NCBI GenBank assembly: GCA_020832305.1
Contig: JAFIEV010000067.1
Span: 62,001 to 126,000 of the forward strand
DNA: 64,000 nucleotides
Source of the DNA: Cyclobacteriaceae bacterium
GTDB taxonomy: Bacteria > Bacteroidota > Bacteroidia > Cytophagales > Cyclobacteriaceae
Direction: 5' to 3'
The position numbers and the translations under genes were made by a program. Positions within the stretch are counted from its first letter, which is position 1. The number at the start of each line of letters is the position of its first letter. This document shows positions 36,337 to 45,700 of the stretch, in pieces. Under the pieces are notes generated by a model, which saw only the letters and a program-made list of their open reading frames with translations, was not told where the DNA came from and searched no databases.

Positions 36337-38063
36337 GACAGGGTGAGTTTATGATGAAAAGGTGTAAATCCTGTGAGAAAAACGGCAGGAGTACCCATAG
36401 ACGGAAGTGCTCCGCGAAGGCGCAGCCACTTATGAGCGCAAGCACCCGGACCAAATTGTATGCGATCTTCCCCTTGCGAGTATGTAGCACTTTCCCCCTT
36501 TAGAAGCCAGGTGTCTTCAAGGGCATCGGAAGGTTCGAGTCCGGAAAAACTTCCCCCCGGTCTGAAAATCATTTCTACCGTAACCGGAACCTTATCGGTA
36601 CCATCAATCCTGATGTCCAGTTCAAAGCCACCAGCAATCTCACGAATCCTGATCTCAGTTTCGAGATGTTGAACTTCCGACGTTTTCCTAAAGCTTCTCG
36701 GCACTTTTTTCCAGTCATTATCGCCTGTAACCTGATTCGCTTCCAGGGGCTGGTAATATGGACCTTGCAGTGATCTTCTCAGGATCCAGACATCCCCTTC
36801 CTTTACGATGTCTTCAGCGGTAAACTGCCCTTTTCCGAAAAATGCACTGGCAACACGAATTCCCTGTAGCACCGCATTGCCTTTATGCATGGTAAAAAAC
36901 ACGGGATTCATGGAAATAAGTGAAGCATCATAATTCCCCCGGCGAATCCGCACTATACCTGTTTTTTTAAATTCTTTTACATAATTGTCAGGAAGCGGCT
37001 TAATGCCGGGCAATGGCTTCCATAATGATTTATCTTCCAGTATATTGTGCAATGATGAGTACCGGATCTGTTCAAAAGCCGTTTGCTCGATTACTTTGCA
37101 CATGGCGGCAAAAGTTCCATTAGCATCATGCAGTGCCATAAAACGATAAGGAAAATAATAGCTCTCCATCGTTCCTTGAAGCGCTTTATCCTGCCGGCCC
37201 GATGCCTCTGTGGCTACTTCTCCATTGGGGTGCATGTAATACATCGACATTTCCAGGTTTTTGCGCACATATTGCAGCAGTTCGGGTTTATTAAAAGCCC
37301 GGGCAATTACGATCAGGGTACGATTGGTTAAGGGTGTATAAATATAGGTGCTCCTTTCGTCGTATTGGCCATCTTCATCTATGTCTATACCTTCGGCCAG
37401 CCATTGTTCGGCCCTTTGCACATAGCGCTGATCGGGCCAGAGCATATGAAGCCAACCCAAGGCAGCACAAACTACCCATCGGTGATTAGGTGTGTGGATA
37501 CCCCCGTAAATTAATGTATTACCTGCCTTTTGGAGAAAGGACTTCAATGGCTCAATCAGTTTCTGTTTATTGGGCAACTGGCTTTCCATCAGCATTTTGC
37601 AGGGAGGGCCCAGCCATTTTACAATAAAACCGGTATCTGGAGGCGAATTGAAATTGGTAGAATGCAGATCAATACTTCCATCGGCATTTTGAATTTTCAG
37701 CAGCCACCGGGTAGCATCTGTAATTTGTGAGCTTAAAACAGTGTTGTGGTAATAGTTTGATTCCGGAGATAACAATGAACACAATGCCATTTTAATGAAA
37801 TTGGCTGTGCCATGTGAAGTGACAATATCAAAAGCATCTGCAAATCCACCGAAAGACGGGTGATCAGCATCGGAAATTCTGTGTTTTAATGCCTCTTTGA
37901 TTTGATCGTCATTGAGATGAATAAGCCGGATAAGCCATTCTGGTTTAGCTGATGCTGCCGAATCATGCAATACGGCAGCTAATGAGGCGGGACCCATCAT
38001 CGATAAGGCAGCAGGCGCACAAACCGCCATACTTCCCTTTTTTACAAAAATTCTTCTGTTCAT
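36333..38063 (-). CDS. Unassigned (alpha/alpha)-toroid-like protein, Tat-exported
   Basis: A 576-residue protein with a Tat-like leader (MNRRIF, then a hydrophobic stretch ending SLAA). No family name comes to mind. Residues 40-350 are helical with the motifs TPNHRW at 191-196 and DGQYDERSTYIYTPL at 231-245, arranged like the NH and ExxS...Y motifs of its toroid neighbours; the last 200 residues appear beta-rich. This is the usual plan of heparinase-type lyases. It overlaps the sulfatase start by four bases and follows the Gfo/Idh/MocA gene after a terminator-like hairpin. Confidence 0.7.
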   Translation of the reverse strand: MNRRIFVKKGSMAVCAPAALSMMGPASLAAVLHDSAASAKPEWLIRLIHLNDDQIKEALKHRISDADHPSFGGFADAFDIVTSHGTANFIKMALCSLLSPESNYYHNTVLSSQITDATRWLLKIQNADGSIDLHSTNFNSPPDTGFIVKWLGPPCKMLMESQLPNKQKLIEPLKSFLQKAGNTLIYGGIHTPNHRWVVCAALGWLHMLWPDQRYVQRAEQWLAEGIDIDEDGQYDERSTYIYTPLTNRTLIVIARAFNKPELLQYVRKNLEMSMYYMHPNGEVATEASGRQDKALQGTMESYYFPYRFMALHDANGTFAAMCKVIEQTAFEQIRYSSLHNILEDKSLWKPLPGIKPLPDNYVKEFKKTGIVRIRRGNYDASLISMNPVFFTMHKGNAVLQGIRVASAFFGKGQFTAEDIVKEGDVWILRRSLQGPYYQPLEANQVTGDNDWKKVPRSFRKTSEVQHLETEIRIREIAGGFELDIRIDGTDKVPVTVEMIFRPGGSFSGLEPSDALEDTWLLKGESATYSQGEDRIQFGPGACAHKWLRLRGALPSMGTPAVFLTGFTPFHHKLTLS

Positions 38064-38108
38064 ATGCTAATTAAATTATCCCATGGGGTTTAAAATAGAT
38101 TGTTGAAG

Positions 38109-38120
38109 CCTGTTTACAGG
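38109..38120. promoter_or_regulatory. Short inverted repeat upstream of the toroid-sulfatase unit
   Basis: CCTGTTTACAGG is a pair of 5-base arms (CCTGT and ACAGG) around TT, 46 bases before the start codon at 38063. Between a likely terminator and a new gene start it could be an operator, but no partner site or regulator is known. Confidence 0.3.
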
Positions 38121-38163
38121 TATCCAATCAATCTGATTATAGTGAAGACAAAAAGACTTTAAA

Positions 38164-38208
38164 CCCGGAGATATTTTTGGATCAATATGATTTCCAGATA
38201 CCTCCGGG
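38164..38208 (-). terminator. Hairpin after the Gfo/Idh/MocA gene
   Basis: CCCGGAG (38164-38170) pairs with CTCCGGG (38202-38208), with three further pairs (TAT/ATA) beyond one mismatch. It begins 17 bases past the stop codon at 38225. Read on the minus strand it is followed by TTTAAAGTCTTTTTG, so it probably terminates or attenuates the transcript between the GH92-DUF1080-oxidoreductase unit and the next gene. Confidence 0.6.
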
Positions 38209-38224
38209 GTAATCCATCCCCTAA

Positions 38225-39640
38225 TTACAACCTGTAATATTCCTCCCATCCTTTTCTGGGCGGGCCGCCTGCCAGCAGTTCATTGGCCAATTTATTATTG
38301 GTTATCTGCTTCTTTTTCCTGTCAAACAGAATTTTAGTATTCAGTCTTTGTGCCATTACCCCAAGGGTAAACACCTGACTCAGTGGACCTGCCACATCGA
38401 AAGAAGACCGACATGCTTCTTCCCCTTTGCATCCTTTGAGAAAATTGGCAAAATGGTTCGAAGGTGAAGGTGGCACTTCTGGCAATATGGATTTCAGGTC
38501 ATTTCCCTTTTCAGCCGGGATAATGGACAGGGTACTGCCATGTGATCCTCCTTTGAATATCAGGTCTTTGCTGTAAATGATTTTACCCGGATTAAGCTTA
38601 GCCGGCTGCAGTGCTCCGTCACTGGGAGGCGGAATATTGGGATCAATTTCCAGACCACCATAACCCGGTGGCACTTGTGGTATATTGTTGACGCCATCAT
38701 ACCAGGTTATGGTTACGGGAGGCATTTTTTTGCGCTTTGGAAATTTAAAAGCAAGTGTAGATGCCTGAGGGAAAAAGAATGCATTATGACCTTCGATCTT
38801 AACAGGATCTACTTCATAGGGCAGTCCAAGATCCAGAAACCGGTGTGCTGTATCGATGATATGTGCACCCCAGTCGCCAAGGGCACCCATGCCGAAATCG
38901 TACCAGCAACGCCATTGCCCGTTTACATAATCTTCATGATAGTCATGGTGTTTAATGGTTGTATGCCAAAGATCCCAGTCGAGGGTCTCCGGTACAGGTT
39001 GGGCCGCCGGAAAACGGGTGATGGTGGTATCCCATCCATGCCAGCGACGTCGTCCGTTCATATGCGCGGTGATGGCTGTTACATCTTTGATAATACCGGC
39101 TTCTGTCCAGGTTTTAAATTGAAAGTAATTCCCTTCAGAATGCCCCTGATTTCCCATTTGTGTGGCTACCTTATATTTTTTAGCCGCATTCATCATAAGC
39201 TCGACCTCCTGAAATGTTCTGGCCATGGGCTTTTCCACGTATACATGTTTACCCATTGACATTGCCAGCATAGTAATGGGGAAGTGTGAAAAGTCGGGCG
39301 TTCCCACACATACTGCATCAATATCCTTATCCATCTTGCCAAGCATCTCCCTGAAATCCTTAAATTTTGGTACTTTAGGAAACATCTCCAGTATTTCGAG
39401 GGTATGTGGCGCCCCCATATCAACATCACACAGCGCTACAATATTGGCCAGGCCAGTGTTGTGTAATGATTTAATAATAGAGCCGGCCCTGTTGCCTATA
39501 CCACAACATGCCAGATTTACCTTGTCACTCGGGGCAATATGACCCAGAGACCTGCCAAAAACCGTGGCTGGTACTATCGAAAATACCGATGCCGCTGCCA
39601 CTGCAGAGGTACCGGTCTTTATAAAATTTCTTCTTTTCAT
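38225..39640 (-). CDS. Gfo/Idh/MocA family oxidoreductase, Tat-exported
   Basis: A 471-residue NAD(P)-dependent sugar oxidoreductase. A twin-arginine leader (MKRRNF) precedes the Rossmann domain: GIGNRAG near 48-54 and the family's EKP motif in YVEKPMA. A longer C-terminal beta-sheet domain contains WRCWYDFGMGALGDWGAH. Tat export implies that the folded protein carries its cofactor into the periplasm. Enzymes of this type oxidise C3 of a glycoside to a keto sugar. The DUF1080 gene 45 bases upstream is the right partner: in a recently described pathway, 3-keto glycosides made by a Gfo/Idh/MocA enzyme are broken by 3-keto-glycoside hydrolases. Confidence 0.9.
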   Translation of the reverse strand: MKRRNFIKTGTSAVAAASVFSIVPATVFGRSLGHIAPSDKVNLACCGIGNRAGSIIKSLHNTGLANIVALCDVDMGAPHTLEILEMFPKVPKFKDFREMLGKMDKDIDAVCVGTPDFSHFPITMLAMSMGKHVYVEKPMARTFQEVELMMNAAKKYKVATQMGNQGHSEGNYFQFKTWTEAGIIKDVTAITAHMNGRRRWHGWDTTITRFPAAQPVPETLDWDLWHTTIKHHDYHEDYVNGQWRCWYDFGMGALGDWGAHIIDTAHRFLDLGLPYEVDPVKIEGHNAFFFPQASTLAFKFPKRKKMPPVTITWYDGVNNIPQVPPGYGGLEIDPNIPPPSDGALQPAKLNPGKIIYSKDLIFKGGSHGSTLSIIPAEKGNDLKSILPEVPPSPSNHFANFLKGCKGEEACRSSFDVAGPLSQVFTLGVMAQRLNTKILFDRKKKQITNNKLANELLAGGPPRKGWEEYYRL

Positions 39641-39685
39641 TATCGAGTATCATTAATTCTTTAAAAATGCACCTGTCATCAGGCA

Positions 39686-41026
39686 TTACAGCTCTTTGAT
39701 TTTTATGTTTTTATACCAGACTTCATCTCCATGATCCTGAAGGTAAATGTTGCCCATTTCGGCATTTCCAAATTCGGGTATATCAGAAAATTTGCTGTAG
39801 TTCACCAGCGCCTGCCACATATCATTATTGCGTGTATATTCCAATATTTTTACATCATTGAGCCAATGCTCCACATGATCATCACGAACTACAATCCTTG
39901 CCTGATTAAACGTATTTGATCTGTAGGGCTTATCTGCCGCTGCAGGGATTAAATCGTATAAAGAACCCAGCTTTCTATTGCCCTTAACACCTTTAGCTCC
40001 ATCGGGATGGAGTTGATCATCAAGTATTTGGTATTCACATCCGATGGTAGCCATGGCTCCGGTTGCCTCGTCTCTGTTGACAAAATATTTTATTCCGCTA
40101 TTCGCCCCAGGGGTTATCCGAAAATCAACCACCAGCTCAAAGTTTTTGTACTTTTTATCGGTGATAAGACCTCCGGATCTCAGTTCGGTTTTTAATACCT
40201 TGAGCATTCCATCTTCCACTACAAAAACCTGATTTGGAAATTCATCGTTTTTAGCTCCTTTCCAGCCCTTTGTGGAATGCCCATCGAAAAGCAATTTCCA
40301 TCCATCTTTAATTTCTCTTTCCGAAAGTGTATTGTCAATGGCATTTACCTGAGTTATTTGTGGAATATTTTTCAGGCGCTCAGCTTCCAGGTTGTCGGTA
40401 CAGATGCGGAGGTTTCTCCAAAATACGGAAAGGCCTGCCCTGGAAGCATCTTTAACCTGGTGCACCTGCAAACCAATGAATCCCGAAGCCGTGGCATCGT
40501 CAATGAGATCGGCGCAGAGCTGGCCATTGACATATGTTCGTATTGAATTGCCAATGGCTTCTATTCTTCCCTGATTCCATTCTCCATGTATATAGGCTGA
40601 GCGGGCCTCTGGATTCTTTGACAGCGGATACAGCCATCCCCTGCGACTTTCATCAAAAATTCCACCGGTCCAGGCCCGTTCTCCGGGGTCAATCTCAAAC
40701 TGGTAACCATGTACTTTTCCATCGCGGTAGTCTTTTTTACTTTCACTTCTGAACTGTACACCTGAATTGAGATGGCCTTCTAATTTGAATTCAAATTCCA
40801 GAATAAAATCACCATAATTTTTTTCTGTGACCAGAAAGCTATTGGGCGTATCGTATACGCTGGTACCTATTATGGCGCCATCCTTTACTTCATATTTGGC
40901 TTTTCCATTGAGTTGTTTCCAGCCCTTCAGATTTTTGCCGTTAAAAATGGGCGTCCATTTGCCCTGAGCCATAAGCGCCCCTCCCAGGCTTACCCATAGC
41001 AGGATTGATAAAAAAATTCTCTTCAT
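39686..41026 (-). CDS. Twin DUF1080 protein (3-keto-disaccharide hydrolase family)
   Basis: A 446-residue exported protein with two tandem DUF1080 (PF06439) concanavalin-like domains: domain 1 about 25-215 ([12 protein letters not shown] at the front, then NSGVQFRS) and domain 2 about 240-446 ([13 protein letters not shown], then NSGIKYFV). Signal peptide ends LMAQ. DUF1080 proteins act on 3-keto glycosides and some bind glycans. Having two domains in one chain is common in Bacteroidota but the division of labour is unknown. The start is the ATG at 41026; a TTG at 41032 is in frame. It lies just upstream of the oxidoreductase gene and just downstream of GH92, in the same transcript. Confidence 0.88.
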   Translation of the reverse strand: MKRIFLSILLWVSLGGALMAQGKWTPIFNGKNLKGWKQLNGKAKYEVKDGAIIGTSVYDTPNSFLVTEKNYGDFILEFEFKLEGHLNSGVQFRSESKKDYRDGKVHGYQFEIDPGERAWTGGIFDESRRGWLYPLSKNPEARSAYIHGEWNQGRIEAIGNSIRTYVNGQLCADLIDDATASGFIGLQVHQVKDASRAGLSVFWRNLRICTDNLEAERLKNIPQITQVNAIDNTLSEREIKDGWKLLFDGHSTKGWKGAKNDEFPNQVFVVEDGMLKVLKTELRSGGLITDKKYKNFELVVDFRITPGANSGIKYFVNRDEATGAMATIGCEYQILDDQLHPDGAKGVKGNRKLGSLYDLIPAAADKPYRSNTFNQARIVVRDDHVEHWLNDVKILEYTRNNDMWQALVNYSKFSDIPEFGNAEMGNIYLQDHGDEVWYKNIKIKEL

Positions 41027-41062
41027 TTTCAAATACTTAATTTTACAATTTATCCCTTTTAT

Positions 41063-43432
41063 TTATTTTGAAATGCCCCAACTTTGGTTTGGCGCATTGC
41101 CCATTTTTAGCTTTAATACCTTTCCATTAACTACATCTTTATGAAGGATAAATGGGCTTTGCAGTTCTTCTCCATTTAATGCTGCCGATTGTATGTAAAA
41201 ATGATCCGGTCCATTGTTTTCCACTTCTATCACAAAAGATCCCCTCGGGTAATATTTGGGGTTTAGATTCAGTGTAATTTTATCGAATATCGGGCTTGCG
41301 ATTTCATAATAAGGTTCTGTACTGGTACCACCATTTACAGAAAACAAACCAATTTTCAACAAGACTGCAAGTGAACCCATCAGGCCCTGATCTTCATCGC
41401 CACTGTAACCATAGTCGGGTGAAATTCCTGAATATACTTTATCAATGACTTGTCTTGTCCAGTATTGGGTTAGCCATGGTGCCCCTGTGTGATTAAACAG
41501 AAAGGCCGTCTGCATACAAGGCTGGTTGCCATAGTTGAGATATACTTCCCTGTTTTCCTTTAAGGTTTCTACACTATGGGATTTGCCAGACACAAAATCA
41601 TGTTTTTGGGCTGATTCGAAGGTGGTATTTAATTTACTGACAAAGGCTTCATTGCCCCCCATGAGCGAAGCTAGGCCTTGCACATCATGAGGAACCCACC
41701 AGGTATATTGGGCGGCATTGCCTTCTACCCATCCGCCACCATATTCCAAAACATTAAATGGTTGTTTCCATTGTCCCTGTTGATTTTTCACCCACATCCA
41801 GCCAGAGTCGGCATGCCAGATATTGCGGTAATTCAACGCTCTTTTACTAAACATTTGAAAATCGTCATCCTTACCGAGTTTTTTAGCCAATTGTGCCAGT
41901 GTCCAGTCCTGATAGGCATATTCGAGTGTTTGTGCGGAGCCATCCTGATGAAAACCATAGCGAATCTCACTGATCGGATGGGGCACATAACCCTTTTCAA
42001 TATATTGCTCTATGCCTCCACCGATGAAGGTGTTGTGTTCATAACCGGCTTTGGACATCATTCCTCCTGGAAAATGATTTTTACGCATCCCTTCATAGGC
42101 GAGATCGATATCAAAACCCCTGATGCCTTTCAGCCAGGCACTTACAATAAAAGGCGTGGACGATGCACCGGTCATTACGTAGGTGTAATTCCCTCCGGAA
42201 GGTCCGCGGGGTATCAGCCCACCATCCTTGTACATCAGCAGCATTGAGTTTACAAAAGATTCCGTTACCTCAGGATAGACAAGATGCCACAGGGTATTGA
42301 GTGACCACTGTGCGCCCCAGAATGAATCTGAATTGTGGTGGTTGAATTTGGGTTTGCCCGATGGATCCAACGGAATTTGACCTATGCGTCTTTCGGGGCC
42401 TGTCATATCACAATATTTTCCATTTGCATCGCTGATGATTCTACGGCCCTGCAATGCTTTCCACAGGTCGGTGTAAAATCGCCTCTGCTCTGTTTCGGTA
42501 CCCCCTTCAATTTCTATGCGACTGAGCCATTGATTCCATTCTTCATCTGATTCTTTAACGACTTTGTCGAAATCCCAATGTGGCAGTTCTGTTTCCATAT
42601 TGAGGCGTGCCTGTTCAGTACTTACATAAGAGATAGCTACCTTCATTTGCCGCTGTTCATTTTGTTTGGTGGAAAAGTGCAGATAAGCTCCTGTAGCTGC
42701 TCCTTCGATTAAGTCTTCAACTTCTATATCTTTACCATCTTGCCATGCGGAAAAAGTTTCAAAGGGTTTATCAAATTGGGCTACGAAGAACACATGCACC
42801 GGCTTAGGTCTTCTGCGGGTTGGCCCCATAATGGCATATCCTTCAATTTCGGTATCGCTCTTTACCTGCACATGTCCAAAATCTGTATCTGAAGGCCCGA
42901 GCGTGGTGGTAAAATCAAATAAAATATGGCTTTGCTCAGATTCGGGAAAGGTATATCGGTGAAAACCTACGCGGGTGGTTGAAGTAAGTTCGGCTTCAAT
43001 GCCATAGGTATCCAATACTATACGGTGGTATCCGGGGCGCACCACCTCTTTATCATGGCTGTATGTAGAGCCATAGTGATCGGGACCGAGATGCCCTTTT
43101 TTCTCACCTGTAAAAGGCAGCACCGGAATACCCGACAGCTGCCAGGCATGAATGTGGCTGAAGCACCTGATGGTATCTACGTGGTAGCGATATCCGGTAC
43201 CCCAGGTGCCGTCTACCAGCATATCAGGACTTAGGTTTACCATGCCAAAAGGACGGCTTGCTGAGGTAAAGAAAAACCAGCGCGAATTAGCTGCATCGAT
43301 ATGTGGATAAACCATGTCGACAGGCCGTACTTTGACAGCATTTTCCTCCTTTTGAATTTGCTTACAGCCAGCAGATATAATAAGAATAAGCAATACGGCA
43401 GCAAGAGATTTGATGTAGATCAGTTTTTTCAC
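41063..43432 (-). CDS. GH92-family glycoside hydrolase, lipoprotein (GTG start)
   Basis: A 789-residue lipoprotein (ISAGC, Cys23) of GH92, calcium-dependent exo-alpha-mannosidases. Family marks are SRPFGMVNLSPD near 59-70, the acid region WVEGNAAQYTWWVPHD at 568-583 (Glu570), GNQPCMQTAFLFNHTGAPW and the base motif GYSGDEDQG at 675-683 (Asp679 and Asp681). All known GH92 activities are on alpha-mannosides, which is unexpected next to a GH78 rhamnosidase; the substrate here might be mannose side chains or a related sugar. The start codon is GTG at 43430-43432. It is preceded by a toroid gene and followed by DUF1080. Confidence 0.9.
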   Translation of the reverse strand: MKKLIYIKSLAAVLLILIISAGCKQIQKEENAVKVRPVDMVYPHIDAANSRWFFFTSASRPFGMVNLSPDMLVDGTWGTGYRYHVDTIRCFSHIHAWQLSGIPVLPFTGEKKGHLGPDHYGSTYSHDKEVVRPGYHRIVLDTYGIEAELTSTTRVGFHRYTFPESEQSHILFDFTTTLGPSDTDFGHVQVKSDTEIEGYAIMGPTRRRPKPVHVFFVAQFDKPFETFSAWQDGKDIEVEDLIEGAATGAYLHFSTKQNEQRQMKVAISYVSTEQARLNMETELPHWDFDKVVKESDEEWNQWLSRIEIEGGTETEQRRFYTDLWKALQGRRIISDANGKYCDMTGPERRIGQIPLDPSGKPKFNHHNSDSFWGAQWSLNTLWHLVYPEVTESFVNSMLLMYKDGGLIPRGPSGGNYTYVMTGASSTPFIVSAWLKGIRGFDIDLAYEGMRKNHFPGGMMSKAGYEHNTFIGGGIEQYIEKGYVPHPISEIRYGFHQDGSAQTLEYAYQDWTLAQLAKKLGKDDDFQMFSKRALNYRNIWHADSGWMWVKNQQGQWKQPFNVLEYGGGWVEGNAAQYTWWVPHDVQGLASLMGGNEAFVSKLNTTFESAQKHDFVSGKSHSVETLKENREVYLNYGNQPCMQTAFLFNHTGAPWLTQYWTRQVIDKVYSGISPDYGYSGDEDQGLMGSLAVLLKIGLFSVNGGTSTEPYYEIASPIFDKITLNLNPKYYPRGSFVIEVENNGPDHFYIQSAALNGEELQSPFILHKDVVNGKVLKLKMGNAPNQSWGISK

Positions 43433-43506
43433 TTTAAATTATTTTAAATTAAACATAGCTTATTAGCACATTGTAAAAAATTGTTTGGCAGCTCATATCT
43501 TTATAA

Positions 43507-45480
43507 TCAGATTTCTTCGGCATAAGTAGAGGATTCAGAAAACTTCCTTATCATATTATCAAAATCCAAAAAAAGTTCTTTTCCATTATGCCTGAACGTG
43601 ATTATTTCATCTTTTACGTTAGCCTTGACATATGGAGAATCAAACCTCATATAATTCGTGTCGATTACCTTGCCATCAATCTTAAAGTCTTTTTTAAAGT
43701 CTAATTCATAATTTTTGCCATTTGATTGATAACTCAATACTAGTGTTTCCTCCTCAAATTTAATTCGGTTGGTTTTTATGCGTTCAACGAAGTCTGAAAA
43801 ATGGCCATCGACTGTCCTAGAACCAGCTTCTGTTATCCAGAATGTTCTTTTCCCCTTTTGAATAATATCATCTTTGGCTTCATTCCTTAATTCAAAATTA
43901 TGAGCGCCAATAAAGGCACAATACGTTTCGTCTTTTTTACCAAACACGTAATTATGATCAATAAATGCAGTGTCAAACTTTTCAAAAGGAAAATATCCAT
44001 GGGTATAATTCAACAAATCCATTTCCATTAATCCTTTTTTATCAGGAATGCTGTAAATGGAAAGGTTCACATTTTCATCCTGTACAGAATGAGGTATATG
44101 TCCGTATCCGACCCAATAATTTGGAGATTGATGTGAGATTTCTTTTTCCAGGGCCGGATGGTTATGAAAGATACTAAAATGGTTTTTAATATTCATGCCA
44201 AAAATATGCTGTTGGTCACCATAGGTCCCCGGGTGATAACTCTGTGCGGTGTACATTGAATAATCTTTTGTTTTGTATGTGTAAGTATTGCCTTTTTGAA
44301 TAGCTACGCCATTTGATTGTGGATTGAGAAACCGACTTATCGATGGTTCCAGAGCCAACCACTTGATTAAGGTGAAATCCAATATTTTAAACTCTGCTAA
44401 AAAATCATTAGAGAACATGTTACAATTCCGAATGTGCTTCATTGAGTTTCGTATAATTTCAGGATTGGTAAATGCCTCCATGCCCCATTGCATCATCATA
44501 CTTCGGTTGTCAGTGCCGAAATATCCTTCTGATTTTAATTCTGAAATATCAAGTCCATTGCTTTGTTTTATGATTACATTTGATGTATCCCTGGCAATTT
44601 CTGAAAAAACCGGAGGCACTATATATTTTTTGGTAGTCATCATACCATACACCATGCCCGGCCCTAACTCTTTACCGTCTGCCCAATAATAACAGGTCAG
44701 TCCTCCCATTGCCCTGCAAGGGCCTCCTTTACGATTTCCCTCATAAGCACGGCCACTTGCGCTGACGAACATAGCATTTGTACTTTGTGATGCTAAATCA
44801 TAAAAAAGTAAATCCAAAATAATCTGACTTTTTGCTACTATTTCATCATCATTTGCAAAGTCTATAAGGTTGATTAATGCAGCAATATCTTCGGTGTAAT
44901 ATGTACCGGAAAAGAACTCAGTAAAACCATATTTCCATCTCATTTCCAACCAATCGATCGCTCTTATTCTTGCTCTTTCAAGATGCTGTTTACCGGTAAG
45001 CCCACTATTTCGGAAAAGTACCTCAGGATATTTCTGACCAATCAAATATTCGGCAGATGCAAATAGAATTTGATGATTTTCACTCCAGTAACACATAGAA
45101 TTTTCTCCCGGATCATCCCACCAGTACCTGAAATTAAAGAGAACCTCTTCAATTGCTTTTTTGTAAATGACAGGTATTTGATTATCAGCTTCATATAAAA
45201 CCCTGATCAAATTTACAAGCCTGAAATCCGAACAATCATATTCATTTTTTATATATTCCAGTGCCCCATCTAATTGACTCCAGTCAATGTTATCTTCGCC
45301 ATTTGCCAATTGATATTGTAATTCATTGATTCTTAAATCAATTTTTTCAGAAGGCCTGCCAGGAATTTTTTTATACCTGGAAATCCGCGCATAATCAAAT
45401 ACAATAGTTCCAATAATTGAAATCAACAATAGCAATACAATGTATTTGAACTTAATTTTTCCTTTCCGGGACTTTTTCAT
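43507..45480 (-). CDS. Unassigned (alpha/alpha)-toroid-like membrane-anchored protein
   Basis: A 657-residue protein with one N-terminal membrane segment (about 13-29), leaving the rest in the periplasm. No family is known to me. Residues 50-380 are helical with YWSENHQILF at 131-140 and YGFTEFFSGTYY at 184-195, followed by YHPGTYGDQQH at 415-425, and then a beta-rich C-terminal region. The Asn-His pair and the Glu/Ser/Tyr segment sit where heparinase- and alginate-lyase-type enzymes carry catalytic residues. It follows the GH43-like gene after a 190-base gap holding repeat elements and precedes GH92. Confidence 0.72.
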   Translation of the reverse strand: MKKSRKGKIKFKYIVLLLLISIIGTIVFDYARISRYKKIPGRPSEKIDLRINELQYQLANGEDNIDWSQLDGALEYIKNEYDCSDFRLVNLIRVLYEADNQIPVIYKKAIEEVLFNFRYWWDDPGENSMCYWSENHQILFASAEYLIGQKYPEVLFRNSGLTGKQHLERARIRAIDWLEMRWKYGFTEFFSGTYYTEDIAALINLIDFANDDEIVAKSQIILDLLFYDLASQSTNAMFVSASGRAYEGNRKGGPCRAMGGLTCYYWADGKELGPGMVYGMMTTKKYIVPPVFSEIARDTSNVIIKQSNGLDISELKSEGYFGTDNRSMMMQWGMEAFTNPEIIRNSMKHIRNCNMFSNDFLAEFKILDFTLIKWLALEPSISRFLNPQSNGVAIQKGNTYTYKTKDYSMYTAQSYHPGTYGDQQHIFGMNIKNHFSIFHNHPALEKEISHQSPNYWVGYGHIPHSVQDENVNLSIYSIPDKKGLMEMDLLNYTHGYFPFEKFDTAFIDHNYVFGKKDETYCAFIGAHNFELRNEAKDDIIQKGKRTFWITEAGSRTVDGHFSDFVERIKTNRIKFEEETLVLSYQSNGKNYELDFKKDFKIDGKVIDTNYMRFDSPYVKANVKDEIITFRHNGKELFLDFDNMIRKFSESSTYAEEI

Positions 45481-45510
45481 ATTTCCAATCTAATTAATTT
45501 GGACTTAAAG

Positions 45511-45600
45511 TGGGTGCACTGAAAATCGTTTTACTTATTGATTTATATAATCATACTATACTGAATTTACATAATAGATGCATAATTTTCAGCAGACCCT
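45511..45600. repeat. Dispersed element, copy 3, with inverted ends
   Basis: CTGAAAAT at 45519-45526 is the exact inverse of ATTTTCAG at 45585-45592; the similarity of the two ends extends outward (GGGTGCA against GGGTCTG). The interior matches copies at 9001 and 22021. Here the element lies between same-strand genes. It resembles a short non-autonomous mobile element, but no partner transposase is in the window. Confidence 0.6.
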
Positions 45601-45700
45601 TTTATGCCTGACAAATTATTTTATTGATGTTAAATTATGAAATATTCATTCTTAATCCACCAGATTACTATTAATGCTTTACCTCTTCCCATTTTTTCAA
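45585..45700. repeat. Duplicated gene-end/3' flank, copy A
   Basis: This stretch covers the last codons of the GH43-like gene and its 3' flank. It aligns without gaps, at an offset of 3,513 bases, to 49098-49210: for example TTTATGCC at 45601 and 49114, and the stop codon at 45671 and 49184. The non-coding part is nearly as similar as the coding part. Confidence 0.7.
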
